Shown here one piece after another: positions 1 through 8,487 of a stretch of DNA of 64,000 nt; position 1 is the stretch's first letter, and every line of letters begins with the position of its first letter. Below the pieces are notes generated by a model. The model was not told the origin of the DNA, did not search any database, and saw nothing but the letters and a program-made list of their open reading frames with translations. A program made the translations under genes and the position numbers. Source of the DNA: Bacteroidia bacterium (GTDB lineage Bacteria > Bacteroidota > Bacteroidia > B-17B0 > Aurantibacillaceae); NCBI GenBank assembly GCA_026003255.1, contig BPGX01000009.1, positions 1 to 64,000 on the forward strand, read 5' to 3'.

Positions 1-4
1 ATTA

Positions 5-1431
5 ATGAATAGAAAAAAATATACCATATTAAACATAATTCTGGACTTTTCTGCATCTGCAATCGCATGGACATGTTTTTATGTTTATCGAAAATACAAC
101 ATTGATTATTTTAAAACTTATGTAGAACCTACTGTCGTTTTTTGATATACAATACTGGCGTGGAGTGATATTAGTGCCGATGTTCTGGATTTTAATGTAT
201 TATTTATCCGGGACATTATAATGATGTATTCAGAAGGTCAAGAATTAATGAATTATATCAAATTTTGTTTGCTTCTATATTAGGTACGATATTGTTGTTT
301 TTCAACTTATTGTTAGATGATTATGTAGCAAATTATAAATACTATTACAAATCTGTAATGGCATTATTTGCATTTCATTTTTCGATAACTGCCATTAGCA
401 GATTTATTCTGTCTACTCATAATCAATAATAAAATTAAATCACGTGAATGGGGATTCCCAACTTTAATAATCGGAAGTAATAGCCGTGCATTAGAAATTG
501 TAAAAGAAATAAATAGTTTAAAGAAGGGCATTGGCTTTGATATAAAAGGATTTGTACACATTGAAGGCAGAAATGGGGCTTCGGAAGAACTTAAACAAAT
601 AATTCCTCATATAGGAGAATTTCATTCTGTGAAAGAGATTATTGAAAAGCATAAGATTGAAGAAATTATTGTCGCTATTGAAACGAATGAACATGATAAA
701 TTAAATGAGATCATTAATGAACTCTATTATATGGATTTACACATTCACCTTGTGCCGGATACGTATGATTTATTGACCGGACAGGTGAAATTGGATGCAG
801 TGGAGTCATTACCATTAATAACTTTAGAAATAGTGCCAATGAAGCAATGGCAGGTTTCTATGAAACGTTTTTTTGATATTGTAATATCTTTAATAGTGTT
901 GGTTTGTTTCAGCTGGTTATATTTAATTTTAGGAATACTTGTTAAACTTACATCACAAGGTCCGATCATATTTAAGCAAGAAAGAATTGGGAAGAATGGA
1001 AAAAAGTTTTTTATCTACAAATTCCGAACAATGTACGTAGATGCTGAAAAAAAATGGTCCAGCATTATCATCTGAGAATGATCCACGCATTACACCATTT
1101 GGTCGTTTTTTAAGAAAAACAAGATTGGATGAATTACCGCAATTTTTTAATGTATTAAAAGGTGACATGAGCATAGTAGTGACCAAGACCTGAGCGTGAG
1201 TATTACATAAATCAAATTATCTTAAAGGCACCACATTATAAATTATTACATAAAATAAAACCAGGTATTACTTCCTGGGGACAGGTAAAATACGGTTACG
1301 CAGAAAATGTTGACCAGATGGTTGAGCGAATGAAATACGATATTTTGTATTTAAAAAACATGTCGGTGCTTCTTGACCTCAAAATCCTTATTCATACCAT
1401 TTTAGTTATTATTCAAGGGAAAGGTAAATAA
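5..1431 (+). pseudogene. Undecaprenyl-phosphate sugar phosphotransferase, broken by frameshifts
   Basis: Read across frames, this encodes a WcaJ/WbaP-type exopolysaccharide polyprenyl glycosylphosphotransferase, which loads the first sugar phosphate onto the membrane lipid carrier. An N-terminal membrane segment is followed by a central Rossmann-like region (LIIGSNSRALEIV, then FDIKGF) and the C-terminal catalytic domain with QERIGKNGKKFFIYKFRTM and, in another frame, [16 protein letters not shown] and RPEREYY. At least five single-base indels break the frame: the T6 run at 138-143, GGG at 210-212, around 425-432, the A8 run at 1047-1054, and an extra T near 1177-1181. Each can be repaired by changing one base. 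Family identity is clear. Whether the breaks are real or sequencing errors cannot be told from one sequence. Confidence 0.8.
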
Positions 1432-1463
1432 GGCACTTCGCTAATTTTCAAAGAATTTTTTAC

Positions 1464-1471
1464 TACTTTTG
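1464..1471 (+). promoter_or_regulatory. Bacteroidota -7 promoter element upstream of mlaD
   Basis: TACTTTTG matches the TAnnTTTG consensus of the Bacteroidota primary sigma factor, 20 bp before the MCE gene start. No clear -33 TTTG is visible. Confidence 0.45.
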
Positions 1472-1491
1472 CCTGCTTACAAAATTCAAGA

Positions 1492-2451
1492 ATGAAATTA
1501 AATATAAGAAAAGAATATCTTATTGCAGTTGTAGTTATTTTTGCAATCGCTTGTTTGTACTGGGGAATAAAGTTTCTTAAAGGTATAGATATGTTTTCAA
1601 AAAAAACAGTGTTATATGCTGTTTACCCAAGGTTAGATAATTTGTTGGAAGCTAATCCAGTGCTAGTGAAGGGCTACAAAATCGGAACGGTGAATAAAAT
1701 TTCACTAATCAGAAGAAATGGGCAATACGAAGTGCTTGTGAAAATGCTGATAACCGAAAATGTCAATATCCCGAAAAACTCAGTTGCAAAGGTTGTAAGC
1801 ACTGATTTATTAGGTTCAAAAGCTATTGAGATCACTTATGGTAATAGCACAGAATTGGTAGTAGAAAATGATACTTTACTTTCTGAAGCAGAACAAGGAC
1901 TTAAAGAAGCCGTTGATAAAAGAATAGCTCCTTTACAGGCCAAAATTGAAAATCTTATTGGTTCAATAGATAGTGTTGCTACCATTGTTACGTACGTTTT
2001 AAATAAATCCTCCAGACAAAACATTATAGCATCTCTGGAAAGTACCAGAAAAGCCATTTTAAGCCTAGAGCATACAGCACAAACATTTGAGCAAGAAGCA
2101 GAAAAAATATCGCAAATTATTAGCAAGTTAAATTCAATATTGACAACATTAGATAAAAATCTTCCTGCCATTACAAAAAATCTCAATCAATTATCCGATA
2201 GTTTGGCTAATGCTCCATTAAAGAATACTATTAAAGATTTGAATAAAACGCTTGCAGAAACAAAGGTATTATTGGCTAACATCAATGAGGGCAAAGGTAC
2301 ATTGGGCAAATTAGCTAAAAATGATTCTGTTTATAACAACTTAAATAAGTCATTAGCAAATCTTGAGCAATTATTAGGCGACCTGAAAGCACACCCAAAA
2401 AGATATGTACATTTTTCACTTTTTGGTAAAAAAGATAAAGTAAAAAATTGA
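1492..2451 (+). CDS. mlaD: MCE/MlaD family lipid-transport protein
   Basis: A periplasmic substrate-binding component of a Mla-type phospholipid transporter. The 319-residue protein has one N-terminal membrane anchor (about residues 8-28), an MCE domain (about 36-115, with VLVKGYKIGTV and DLLGSKAIEI, typical of the fold), then a long helical coiled-coil region to about residue 300. This architecture is usual for Bacteroidota MCE proteins. The ATPase and permease partners are not adjacent but lie about 60 kb away in this window (60906-62392). It is followed 7 bp later by the Fe-S membrane protein, so the two are probably co-transcribed. The family call is firm; lipid substrate and partner pairing are inferred. 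Confidence 0.88.
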   Translation: MKLNIRKEYLIAVVVIFAIACLYWGIKFLKGIDMFSKKTVLYAVYPRLDNLLEANPVLVKGYKIGTVNKISLIRRNGQYEVLVKMLITENVNIPKNSVAKVVSTDLLGSKAIEITYGNSTELVVENDTLLSEAEQGLKEAVDKRIAPLQAKIENLIGSIDSVATIVTYVLNKSSRQNIIASLESTRKAILSLEHTAQTFEQEAEKISQIISKLNSILTTLDKNLPAITKNLNQLSDSLANAPLKNTIKDLNKTLAETKVLLANINEGKGTLGKLAKNDSVYNNLNKSLANLEQLLGDLKAHPKRYVHFSLFGKKDKVKN

Positions 2452-2458
2452 TAATAAT

Positions 2459-3757
2459 ATGAGTAGTATTCTATTTATAGTAATTCTTCTTTCTGCTGCC
2501 GCTTTATTTGTTTTTAATATCAGAAAAATCCGCAGGAATATCTTATTAGGCAAAGATGTAATTTTTGAATCCACACCTCAAGAAAGATTAGATAATATGA
2601 TAAGAGTAGCACTGGGACAAAGCAAAATGGTAACTCGTCCAGTGGCTGGAATTTTGCACATTCTGGTATATGCAGGATTTATCTTAATCAATATTGAAGT
2701 TTTAGAAATTATTTTAGATGGAATTTTTGGTACGCATCGTTTATTCTCTGTAATGGGAGGATTTTATGATTTTTTGATTGGATTTTTTGAGATATTGGCT
2801 TTATTGGTATTTGTGAGCGTGGTCATTTTTTGGTTAAGAAGAAATGTCTTAAAACTCAAAAGATTTCAACACCCTGATTTGAAAGGATTCCCATTTAAAG
2901 ATGCTAATTTTATTCTCATAATGGAGATGATTTTAATGACAGCATTAATGCTTTCGAATGCTTCAGACAAAATTCTTCAGGAAAGAAGTATTGAACATTA
3001 TGTACAAGCAGGAAGTTTCCCTGTTTCCTCCTTTTTTATACCTTTATTAAATCATTTGTCAACCGAACAACTTATTTTGATAGAACGAACATTTTGGTGG
3101 ATACACATCATTGGTATTTTGGCATTCTTGAATTATCTGCCTATTTCAAAACATTTACACATCATACTTGCTTTCCCCAACACCTATTTTTATGATCCTA
3201 ATAAACCTTTAGGTAAATTTAGAATCATCAAAGAAGTAAGTGATGTGGTTATTCCCAATTTTGACCCTAATTATACGTCTTCTTCTGACCCTAACGCAGA
3301 AGTAACATTTGGTGCAAAAGATGTTTTTGATTTAAGTTGGAAGCAATTATTGGAAGCATATACCTGTACAGAATGTGGAAGATGCACTTCTGTTTGTCCA
3401 CAAAATACTACTGGCAAATTACTTTCTCCTAGAAAAATTATGATGAGTGTAAGAGACCGATTAGAAGAAGTTGGTAAGAACATAGATGCTAATGGAAAGT
3501 TTGTGGATGATGGAAAAAATTTATTTTCATACATCACCGAAGAAGAAATCTGGGCGTGTAATACCTGTAATGCCTGTGCAGAAGAATGTCCTGTGAATAT
3601 TAATCCATTAGCAATTATAATGGAGTTGAGATATAATTTAATATTAGAACAAAGTAAAGCCCCCTCTTCGTTAAACGCTATGTTATCAAACATTGAAAAT
3701 AATGGTGCGCCATGGCAATTTTCTAATGCAGATAGATTAAAGTGGGCAAATGCTTGA
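2459..3757 (+). CDS. HdrC/GlpC-like membrane (Fe-S)-binding protein
   Basis: A 432-residue membrane electron carrier. The N-terminal half contains several hydrophobic helices (residues 1-20, about 58-85, 98-125, 155-170 and 210-230). The C-terminal half has two four-cysteine ferredoxin motifs: C303, C306, C309, C313 in CTECGRCTSVCP, and C367, C370, C373, C377 in CNTCNACAEECP. This is the HdrC-like subunit of heterodisulfide-reductase-like complexes. Family members normally sit beside an HdrB-like protein with CCG domains. None follows here; the next gene is pepT on the other strand. The end (RLKWANA) looks full length. Its electron donor and acceptor are unknown. Confidence 0.85.
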   Translation: MSSILFIVILLSAAALFVFNIRKIRRNILLGKDVIFESTPQERLDNMIRVALGQSKMVTRPVAGILHILVYAGFILINIEVLEIILDGIFGTHRLFSVMGGFYDFLIGFFEILALLVFVSVVIFWLRRNVLKLKRFQHPDLKGFPFKDANFILIMEMILMTALMLSNASDKILQERSIEHYVQAGSFPVSSFFIPLLNHLSTEQLILIERTFWWIHIIGILAFLNYLPISKHLHIILAFPNTYFYDPNKPLGKFRIIKEVSDVVIPNFDPNYTSSSDPNAEVTFGAKDVFDLSWKQLLEAYTCTECGRCTSVCPQNTTGKLLSPRKIMMSVRDRLEEVGKNIDANGKFVDDGKNLFSYITEEEIWACNTCNACAEECPVNINPLAIIMELRYNLILEQSKAPSSLNAMLSNIENNGAPWQFSNADRLKWANA

Positions 3758-3831
3758 ATAGATGATGGAATTAAAGTAGAAGTTACTTTTCTTTCTTTAG
3801 GTAAAGTTTTTAGAAAATCATTTTTTTATAT

Positions 3832-4104
3832 CAGATTATGCATTACGAATTAAGATTATTCAAAAACGATTGCTTATATTATATTTTTTATTAACATATA
3901 GATACATAGAATGCATAGAAAACATAGTTTCAAGCAATACTTGAAATTACACAAAAATCATATTTCAGTTCTATGTGTTCTATATCTTCTATGTTTCTAT
4001 GTGTTAGCATAAAATCTTTTCCTGATTTCATCGGGATCGCAATGACGGACTAATTCTTTAATGGTAGTTATCATCAATTGAATTTCTAATGCATAATTGG
4101 GGTT
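3832..4104. repeat. Divergent relative of the dispersed TIR element
   Basis: This fills most of the gene-free stretch 3758-4123. The ends (CAGATTATGCATT at 3832-3845 and TAATGCATAATTGGGG near 4087-4101) match the terminal inverted repeats of the four elements described below, and the size (273 bp) is similar. The interior differs but also contains a nested inverted repeat, around CATAGAATGCATAGAAAACATAG and its counterpart CTATGTTTCTATGTG. Near 4036-4050 it carries a TCGCAATGACGGAC fragment of the REP-like unit seen at 8261 and 18291. Confidence 0.5.
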
Positions 4105-4123
4105 TAATGAATTTTAGGCAAAT

Positions 4124-5389
4124 TCACTTCGCCTTCTCTTCCCATATACTTGCTAAATGTACAATGGTTTGTATGGCTTTTTGCATGTCCTGAACGCTTA
4201 CCCACTCTTGTTTACTATGAAACGCATGTTCTCCGGCAAAGATATTAGGACAAGGTAATCCCATAAACGACAAGCGAGAACCATCTGTACCCCCTCTTAC
4301 AGAAGATAAAACCGGTTTTATCCCTGCCCGTTTAATGGCTTCAATAGCGTAATCTACCACAAACGGATGTTGGTCTAAAACCAATTTCATATTGCGGTAT
4401 TGTTCTTTAATGGTAACATTTGCAGAAGATTTAGGATATTTTTGGATAACTTGTTTTACAATGGATTGAAGAATAATGCCCATTGACCTTAGAGTATCTT
4501 CTTCAAATGCTCTTAGAATAAAATGTATTTCCACTTTATCAATATTGCCTTGAATGCTTGTAGGATGAATGAAAGGTTCTTTTTTTTCTGTTGTTTCTGG
4601 TGCTTTGTCTTTGGGCAATAGATCAATGATTTCAGCAGCAATTTTTAGAGCATTCTCCATTTTGTTTTTGGCTAAACCGGGATGTGTCGAATAACCTTGA
4701 ATTTCAACAATTGCCATATCTGCGCTGAATGTTTCGTTTTCAATATGCCCTAATGTTTCACCATCTATCGTATAGCCGTATTGTGCATTCAACTTTTGAA
4801 GATTGATTTTTTCAGTACCTCTGCCCACTTCTTCATCAGGAGTAAAAACTACTTTTATCGTTCCGTGTTTAATTTCCGGATGTTGTATTAAAAAATTCAT
4901 AGCATCCATAATTTCTGCTACGCCTGCTTTATTATCAGCACCTAATAAGGTAGTACCGCTGGCTGTGATGATATCATTCCCAATTTGATTTTTTAATTCA
5001 GGATGATTTTCAACAGTTAATACTTGCGATGGGTCGTCTGGTAAAACAATGTTTTGTCCTTGATAATTTTTGTGAATGATGGGTTTGACATTTTTTCCTG
5101 AACAGTCAGGCGAAGTATCCATATGGGCGCAGAAGAAAATAGTAGGCACTTGTTTGTTTGTGTTGGAAGGAAGTTCAGCATAGACATAGCCATTCTCGTC
5201 CATTTCGGCATTTTTCATTCCCATTGCTTTCAATTCTTCTACTAATACACGGGCTAAATCCTTTTGTTTTTCAGTACTTGGAAATGTTGTGCTATTGGGG
5301 TCTGATTGCGTGTCTATTTGAACATATTTCAAAAATCTATCTACAACCGTATAGGTATAGTTTTTAAATTGTTCATTAATTGTATTCAT
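4124..5389 (-). CDS. pepT: Peptidase T (tripeptidase)
   Basis: A cytoplasmic zinc aminotripeptidase of family M20B that releases the N-terminal residue of tripeptides. The 421-residue length fits PepT (about 410). Visible motifs are FFCAHMDTSPD (metal ligand H89, catalytic-site D91), GADNKAGVAEI (second ligand Asp), TPDEEVGRGTE (catalytic Glu and ligand) and a C-terminal GEHAFHSKQEWV that carries the last ligand His. It is a single gene, transcribed towards the HdrC-like gene across the repeat at 3832. The call is firm. Confidence 0.95.
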   Translation of the reverse strand: MNTINEQFKNYTYTVVDRFLKYVQIDTQSDPNSTTFPSTEKQKDLARVLVEELKAMGMKNAEMDENGYVYAELPSNTNKQVPTIFFCAHMDTSPDCSGKNVKPIIHKNYQGQNIVLPDDPSQVLTVENHPELKNQIGNDIITASGTTLLGADNKAGVAEIMDAMNFLIQHPEIKHGTIKVVFTPDEEVGRGTEKINLQKLNAQYGYTIDGETLGHIENETFSADMAIVEIQGYSTHPGLAKNKMENALKIAAEIIDLLPKDKAPETTEKKEPFIHPTSIQGNIDKVEIHFILRAFEEDTLRSMGIILQSIVKQVIQKYPKSSANVTIKEQYRNMKLVLDQHPFVVDYAIEAIKRAGIKPVLSSVRGGTDGSRLSFMGLPCPNIFAGEHAFHSKQEWVSVQDMQKAIQTIVHLASIWEEKAK

Positions 5390-5516
5390 AAATTTTTTTT
5401 CGCAAAGATGGTATAAAAGTTTCAGATTTTTAAAGTGATAAAATTTTAAGTACTTGTTTTTCAGGTAAATTGATTTAATATTAAAATAAAAGGTAATAAG
5501 CGTCTAAAAAATCTTG

Positions 5517-5524
5517 TAAATTTG
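5517..5524 (+). promoter_or_regulatory. Bacteroidota -7 promoter element upstream of glmM
   Basis: TAAATTTG matches TAnnTTTG and ends 19 bp before the preferred glmM ATG at 5544. This supports that start over an upstream TTG at 5535. Confidence 0.45.
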
Positions 5525-5543
5525 CAGGTAAATTTTGCGTCGT

Positions 5544-6962
5544 ATGTTGATTAAAAGTATCTCTGGAATTCGTGGAACAATCGGTGGAAAAGCAGGCGAA
5601 AACTTAACTCCCGTTGATGTAGTCAAATTTACAATAGCTTATTCAAAGTGGGTGAAATCGTTATACGAACCTATTCCTAAATTAAAAGTAGTGGTAGGTA
5701 GAGATGCTAGAATTTCCGGGGAAAGTGTGCAACAATTAGTGATACATACACTATTGATGAGTGGTATTGATGTGGTAAGTTTAGATTTAAGTACAACGCC
5801 AACCTTAGAAATGATGGTGAAAGAACATCAGGCCAATGGCGGTATTATTATTACGGCTTCCCATAATCCCATTCAATGGAATGCACTTAAATTGTTGAAT
5901 GCAGAAGGTGAATTTGTAAGTGAAGAAGATGGTAAGAAAATTTTAGAATTTTCTGAACTAACAGATAATTTTGTGTTTCCGGATATTCAAAAGTTAGGTC
6001 ATCTGACTTATGATGAAAATGCCATTGATAAACATATTGATAAAATCTTACAATTAAAATATGTTGATGTAAATGCCATCAAAAAGGCAAAGTTTAAGAT
6101 AGTTGTAGATGCGGTGAATTCAACAGGAGGGATTGCTGTTCCAAAACTATTGAAAAAATTAGGTGTTGAAGATGTTATTGAGTTGAATTGTGAACCTAAC
6201 GGACAATTTGCACACAATCCAGAGCCACTGCCTGAAAATTTATTAGATTTATCCTTAGTGGTTAAAAAGAATAAAGCGCATCTTGGAATCAGTGTTGACC
6301 CTGATGTAGATAGATTAGCGCTTATTTGTGAAGACGGCGAACCTTTTGGAGAAGAATATACATTGGTTGCTGTAGCAGATTATATTCTGAAATGTAATAA
6401 AGGTGGAAACACAGTTTCCAATTTATCGTCCACACAAGCATTACGGGATATAACTCTAAAATACAAAGGTCAATATTATGCTTCTGCTGTTGGTGAAGTC
6501 AATGTAGTCCGAAAGATGAAAGAAGTGAATGCTATCATTGGTGGTGAAGGAAATGGTGGCGTCATTTTACCTGAATTACATTATGGACGAGATGCATTGG
6601 TTGGAATTGCTCTATTTTTAAGTCATCTGGCATTGTCTAAAAAAACAGTTTCTATTCTGAGAGATAGTTATCCACATTATTATATTTCCAAAAATAAAGT
6701 TGAATTAGATAAAACGATTCCAATTTCTGAAATCATTGAACACATCAAAAATAAATACAAAAAATATCCGCAAAATACCATTGACGGATTAAAAATTGAA
6801 TTGAACGATAAAGAGTGGATTCATTTAAGACAATCAAACACAGAACCCATTATTCGTATTTATGCTGAAAGCCAGACACAAACAACCGCAGATAATTTAG
6901 CCAAAAAAATGTTAGCTGATATAAAAGAGTTTATTCGTGAAAAGCAAAACAGCTTATTATGA
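5544..6962 (+). CDS. glmM: Phosphoglucosamine mutase
   Basis: Interconverts glucosamine-6-phosphate and glucosamine-1-phosphate for UDP-GlcNAc and thus peptidoglycan and LPS synthesis. The 472-residue alpha-D-phosphohexomutase has SISGIRGTIGG at the N-terminus, the phosphoserine loop ITASHNP (S106), the metal loop DPDVDRLAL and the C-terminal phosphate-binding RQSNTEPIIRIYAE. I place the start at the ATG giving MLIKSISG; an in-frame TTG at 5535 would add three residues. The stop overlaps the next ATG by 4 bp, which implies translational coupling to the cysteine desulfurase. Phosphomannomutase activity cannot be excluded, but the closest sequence features are GlmM-like. Confidence 0.9.
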   Translation: MLIKSISGIRGTIGGKAGENLTPVDVVKFTIAYSKWVKSLYEPIPKLKVVVGRDARISGESVQQLVIHTLLMSGIDVVSLDLSTTPTLEMMVKEHQANGGIIITASHNPIQWNALKLLNAEGEFVSEEDGKKILEFSELTDNFVFPDIQKLGHLTYDENAIDKHIDKILQLKYVDVNAIKKAKFKIVVDAVNSTGGIAVPKLLKKLGVEDVIELNCEPNGQFAHNPEPLPENLLDLSLVVKKNKAHLGISVDPDVDRLALICEDGEPFGEEYTLVAVADYILKCNKGGNTVSNLSSTQALRDITLKYKGQYYASAVGEVNVVRKMKEVNAIIGGEGNGGVILPELHYGRDALVGIALFLSHLALSKKTVSILRDSYPHYYISKNKVELDKTIPISEIIEHIKNKYKKYPQNTIDGLKIELNDKEWIHLRQSNTEPIIRIYAESQTQTTADNLAKKMLADIKEFIREKQNSLL

Positions 6963-8104
6963 AAACAATTTATTTAGATAATGCTGCTACTACGTTTGTA
7001 TCACCCGAAGTTGTTGAAGCTATGTTGCCTTATTTGAAAGAAGAATATGGTAATCCTTCATCTATTCATCAATTAGGTAATCGGACACGAGTAGCAATTG
7101 AACAAGCACGAAAAAAAGTGGCTGAACTATTGAACGCCCATCCATCGGAGATTTTTTTTACATCTGGTGGAACAGAAGCAGACAATACGGCACTTGTTCA
7201 ATCAGTGTTAGATTTAGGAGTAAAAGTCATTATCAGCACGCCAATTGAACATCATGCAGTAGAACATACTATACATTCTTTAGAAAAAAGAGGATGGATA
7301 AAAGCTGTATGGCTTTCTGTTAATCAATATGGACAAATTGATCTGGATGAATTGGAAAGTATATTGAAGCAACAAAAAGAAAAAACATTAGTGTCTATCA
7401 TGCATGCCAATAATGAAATTGGCACACTTAATCCTATTAAACGAATAGGAGAATTATGTAAAGAATACAATGCTTATTTCCATTCCGATACAGTTCAAAC
7501 GGTGGGGCATTTCAAAATAGATTTACAAAACATTCCTGTTGATTTTATTGCTGCATCCGCTCATAAGTTTCATGGTCCAAAAGGCGTTGGTTTTATTTAC
7601 ATCAATCGAAATACTAAAATAAACCCATTCATCAATGGTGGTGCACAGGAGCGAAACATGCGAGGTGGCACTGAAAATGTGGCTGGTATTGTGGGATTGG
7701 CAAAAGCATTAGAATTAACGTATCAACATTTAGAAGAGGACATGAAATTCATCAGTAGTTTGAAATCTTACATGGTACAACGATTATCAGAAGTCATTCC
7801 AGATATGCAATTTAATGGTTATACGAATGAAAAAGCACTTTATACCGTTTTAAATTGTTCTTTTCCGCCACATCCACAAGGAATGATGTTTTTGTATAAA
7901 TTGGATATAGCAGGAATATGTGCCAGTGCAGGCAGTGCGTGTAGCAGTGGAAGTAACGTAGGTTCGCATGTATTAAAAGCGATTGGTGCGCCATCTGACA
8001 GGCATGCTATTCGCTTTTCTTTTAGCAAGTATAATACAAAAGAAGAATTAGATAAAGTAGTGGAAGTGATGACTGAAATTTATAGTAACGTAAAAGTGAG
8101 TTAA
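6959..8104 (+). CDS. Cysteine desulfurase (IscS/NifS family)
   Basis: A PLP enzyme that takes sulfur from cysteine for Fe-S clusters and thiolated cofactors. The 381-residue class V aminotransferase fold shows the N-terminal YLDNAATT, PLP-binding TSGGTEADNTA, ESH-type HSDTVQ, the PLP lysine K203 in SAHKFHGPKG and the catalytic persulfide cysteine C328 in CASAGSACSSG. It overlaps glmM by 4 bp. No iscU or suf genes are adjacent, so its acceptor is unknown. The family is certain; the choice between IscS and NifS-like is not. Confidence 0.93.
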   Translation: MKTIYLDNAATTFVSPEVVEAMLPYLKEEYGNPSSIHQLGNRTRVAIEQARKKVAELLNAHPSEIFFTSGGTEADNTALVQSVLDLGVKVIISTPIEHHAVEHTIHSLEKRGWIKAVWLSVNQYGQIDLDELESILKQQKEKTLVSIMHANNEIGTLNPIKRIGELCKEYNAYFHSDTVQTVGHFKIDLQNIPVDFIAASAHKFHGPKGVGFIYINRNTKINPFINGGAQERNMRGGTENVAGIVGLAKALELTYQHLEEDMKFISSLKSYMVQRLSEVIPDMQFNGYTNEKALYTVLNCSFPPHPQGMMFLYKLDIAGICASAGSACSSGSNVGSHVLKAIGAPSDRHAIRFSFSKYNTKEELDKVVEVMTEIYSNVKVS

Positions 8105-8181
8105 CTAAAAGTGAATTTTAATCCCCAATTTTTAATTAGAAATAATATGTATTCACAAGAAATTACTTAGAAAACGATACT

Positions 8182-8292
8182 TCCTCGCATTGACGGGAAC
8201 TTTCACAGAAGATTAATTCAGAAGCCTTGTTTATTCGGAATTACAATCAACTTAACAAGGGATTGCTTCGTCGCTACCTCCTCGCAGTGACG
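8182..8292. repeat. Degenerate REP-like units in gene-free stretch 8105-8487
   Basis: The 383-bp gap holds TCCTCGCATTGACGG (8182-8196) and a better inverted unit running from GATTGCTTCGTCG to CGCAGTGACG (8261-8292). The latter is the reverse complement of the CGTCATTGCGAGGA...GAAGCAATC unit found at 18291-18441. Apart from the promoter element at 8465, nothing else is recognisable in this gap. Confidence 0.6.
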
Positions 8293-8464
8293 CGTCCGGT
8301 TTGTAATTACGGGATTATTCTTTATTATATAACTACCCTTTCACCAGTGGAAGAGTGAAAACAAAAAATATCTTAAAATAGCAGTATTAAAGGAAAGCAC
8401 AACTTTGAGAAAAATTTAATGAATAATTTAGGTTAATCTAATTTATTAATTCAGAAAAATCTTG

Positions 8465-8472
8465 TACCTTTG
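8465..8472 (+). promoter_or_regulatory. Bacteroidota -7 promoter element upstream of the subtilase
   Basis: TACCTTTG matches TAnnTTTG, 15 bp before the subtilase ATG. No obvious -33 element. Confidence 0.45.
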
Positions 8473-8487
8473 ACATAAAAAATTGCT

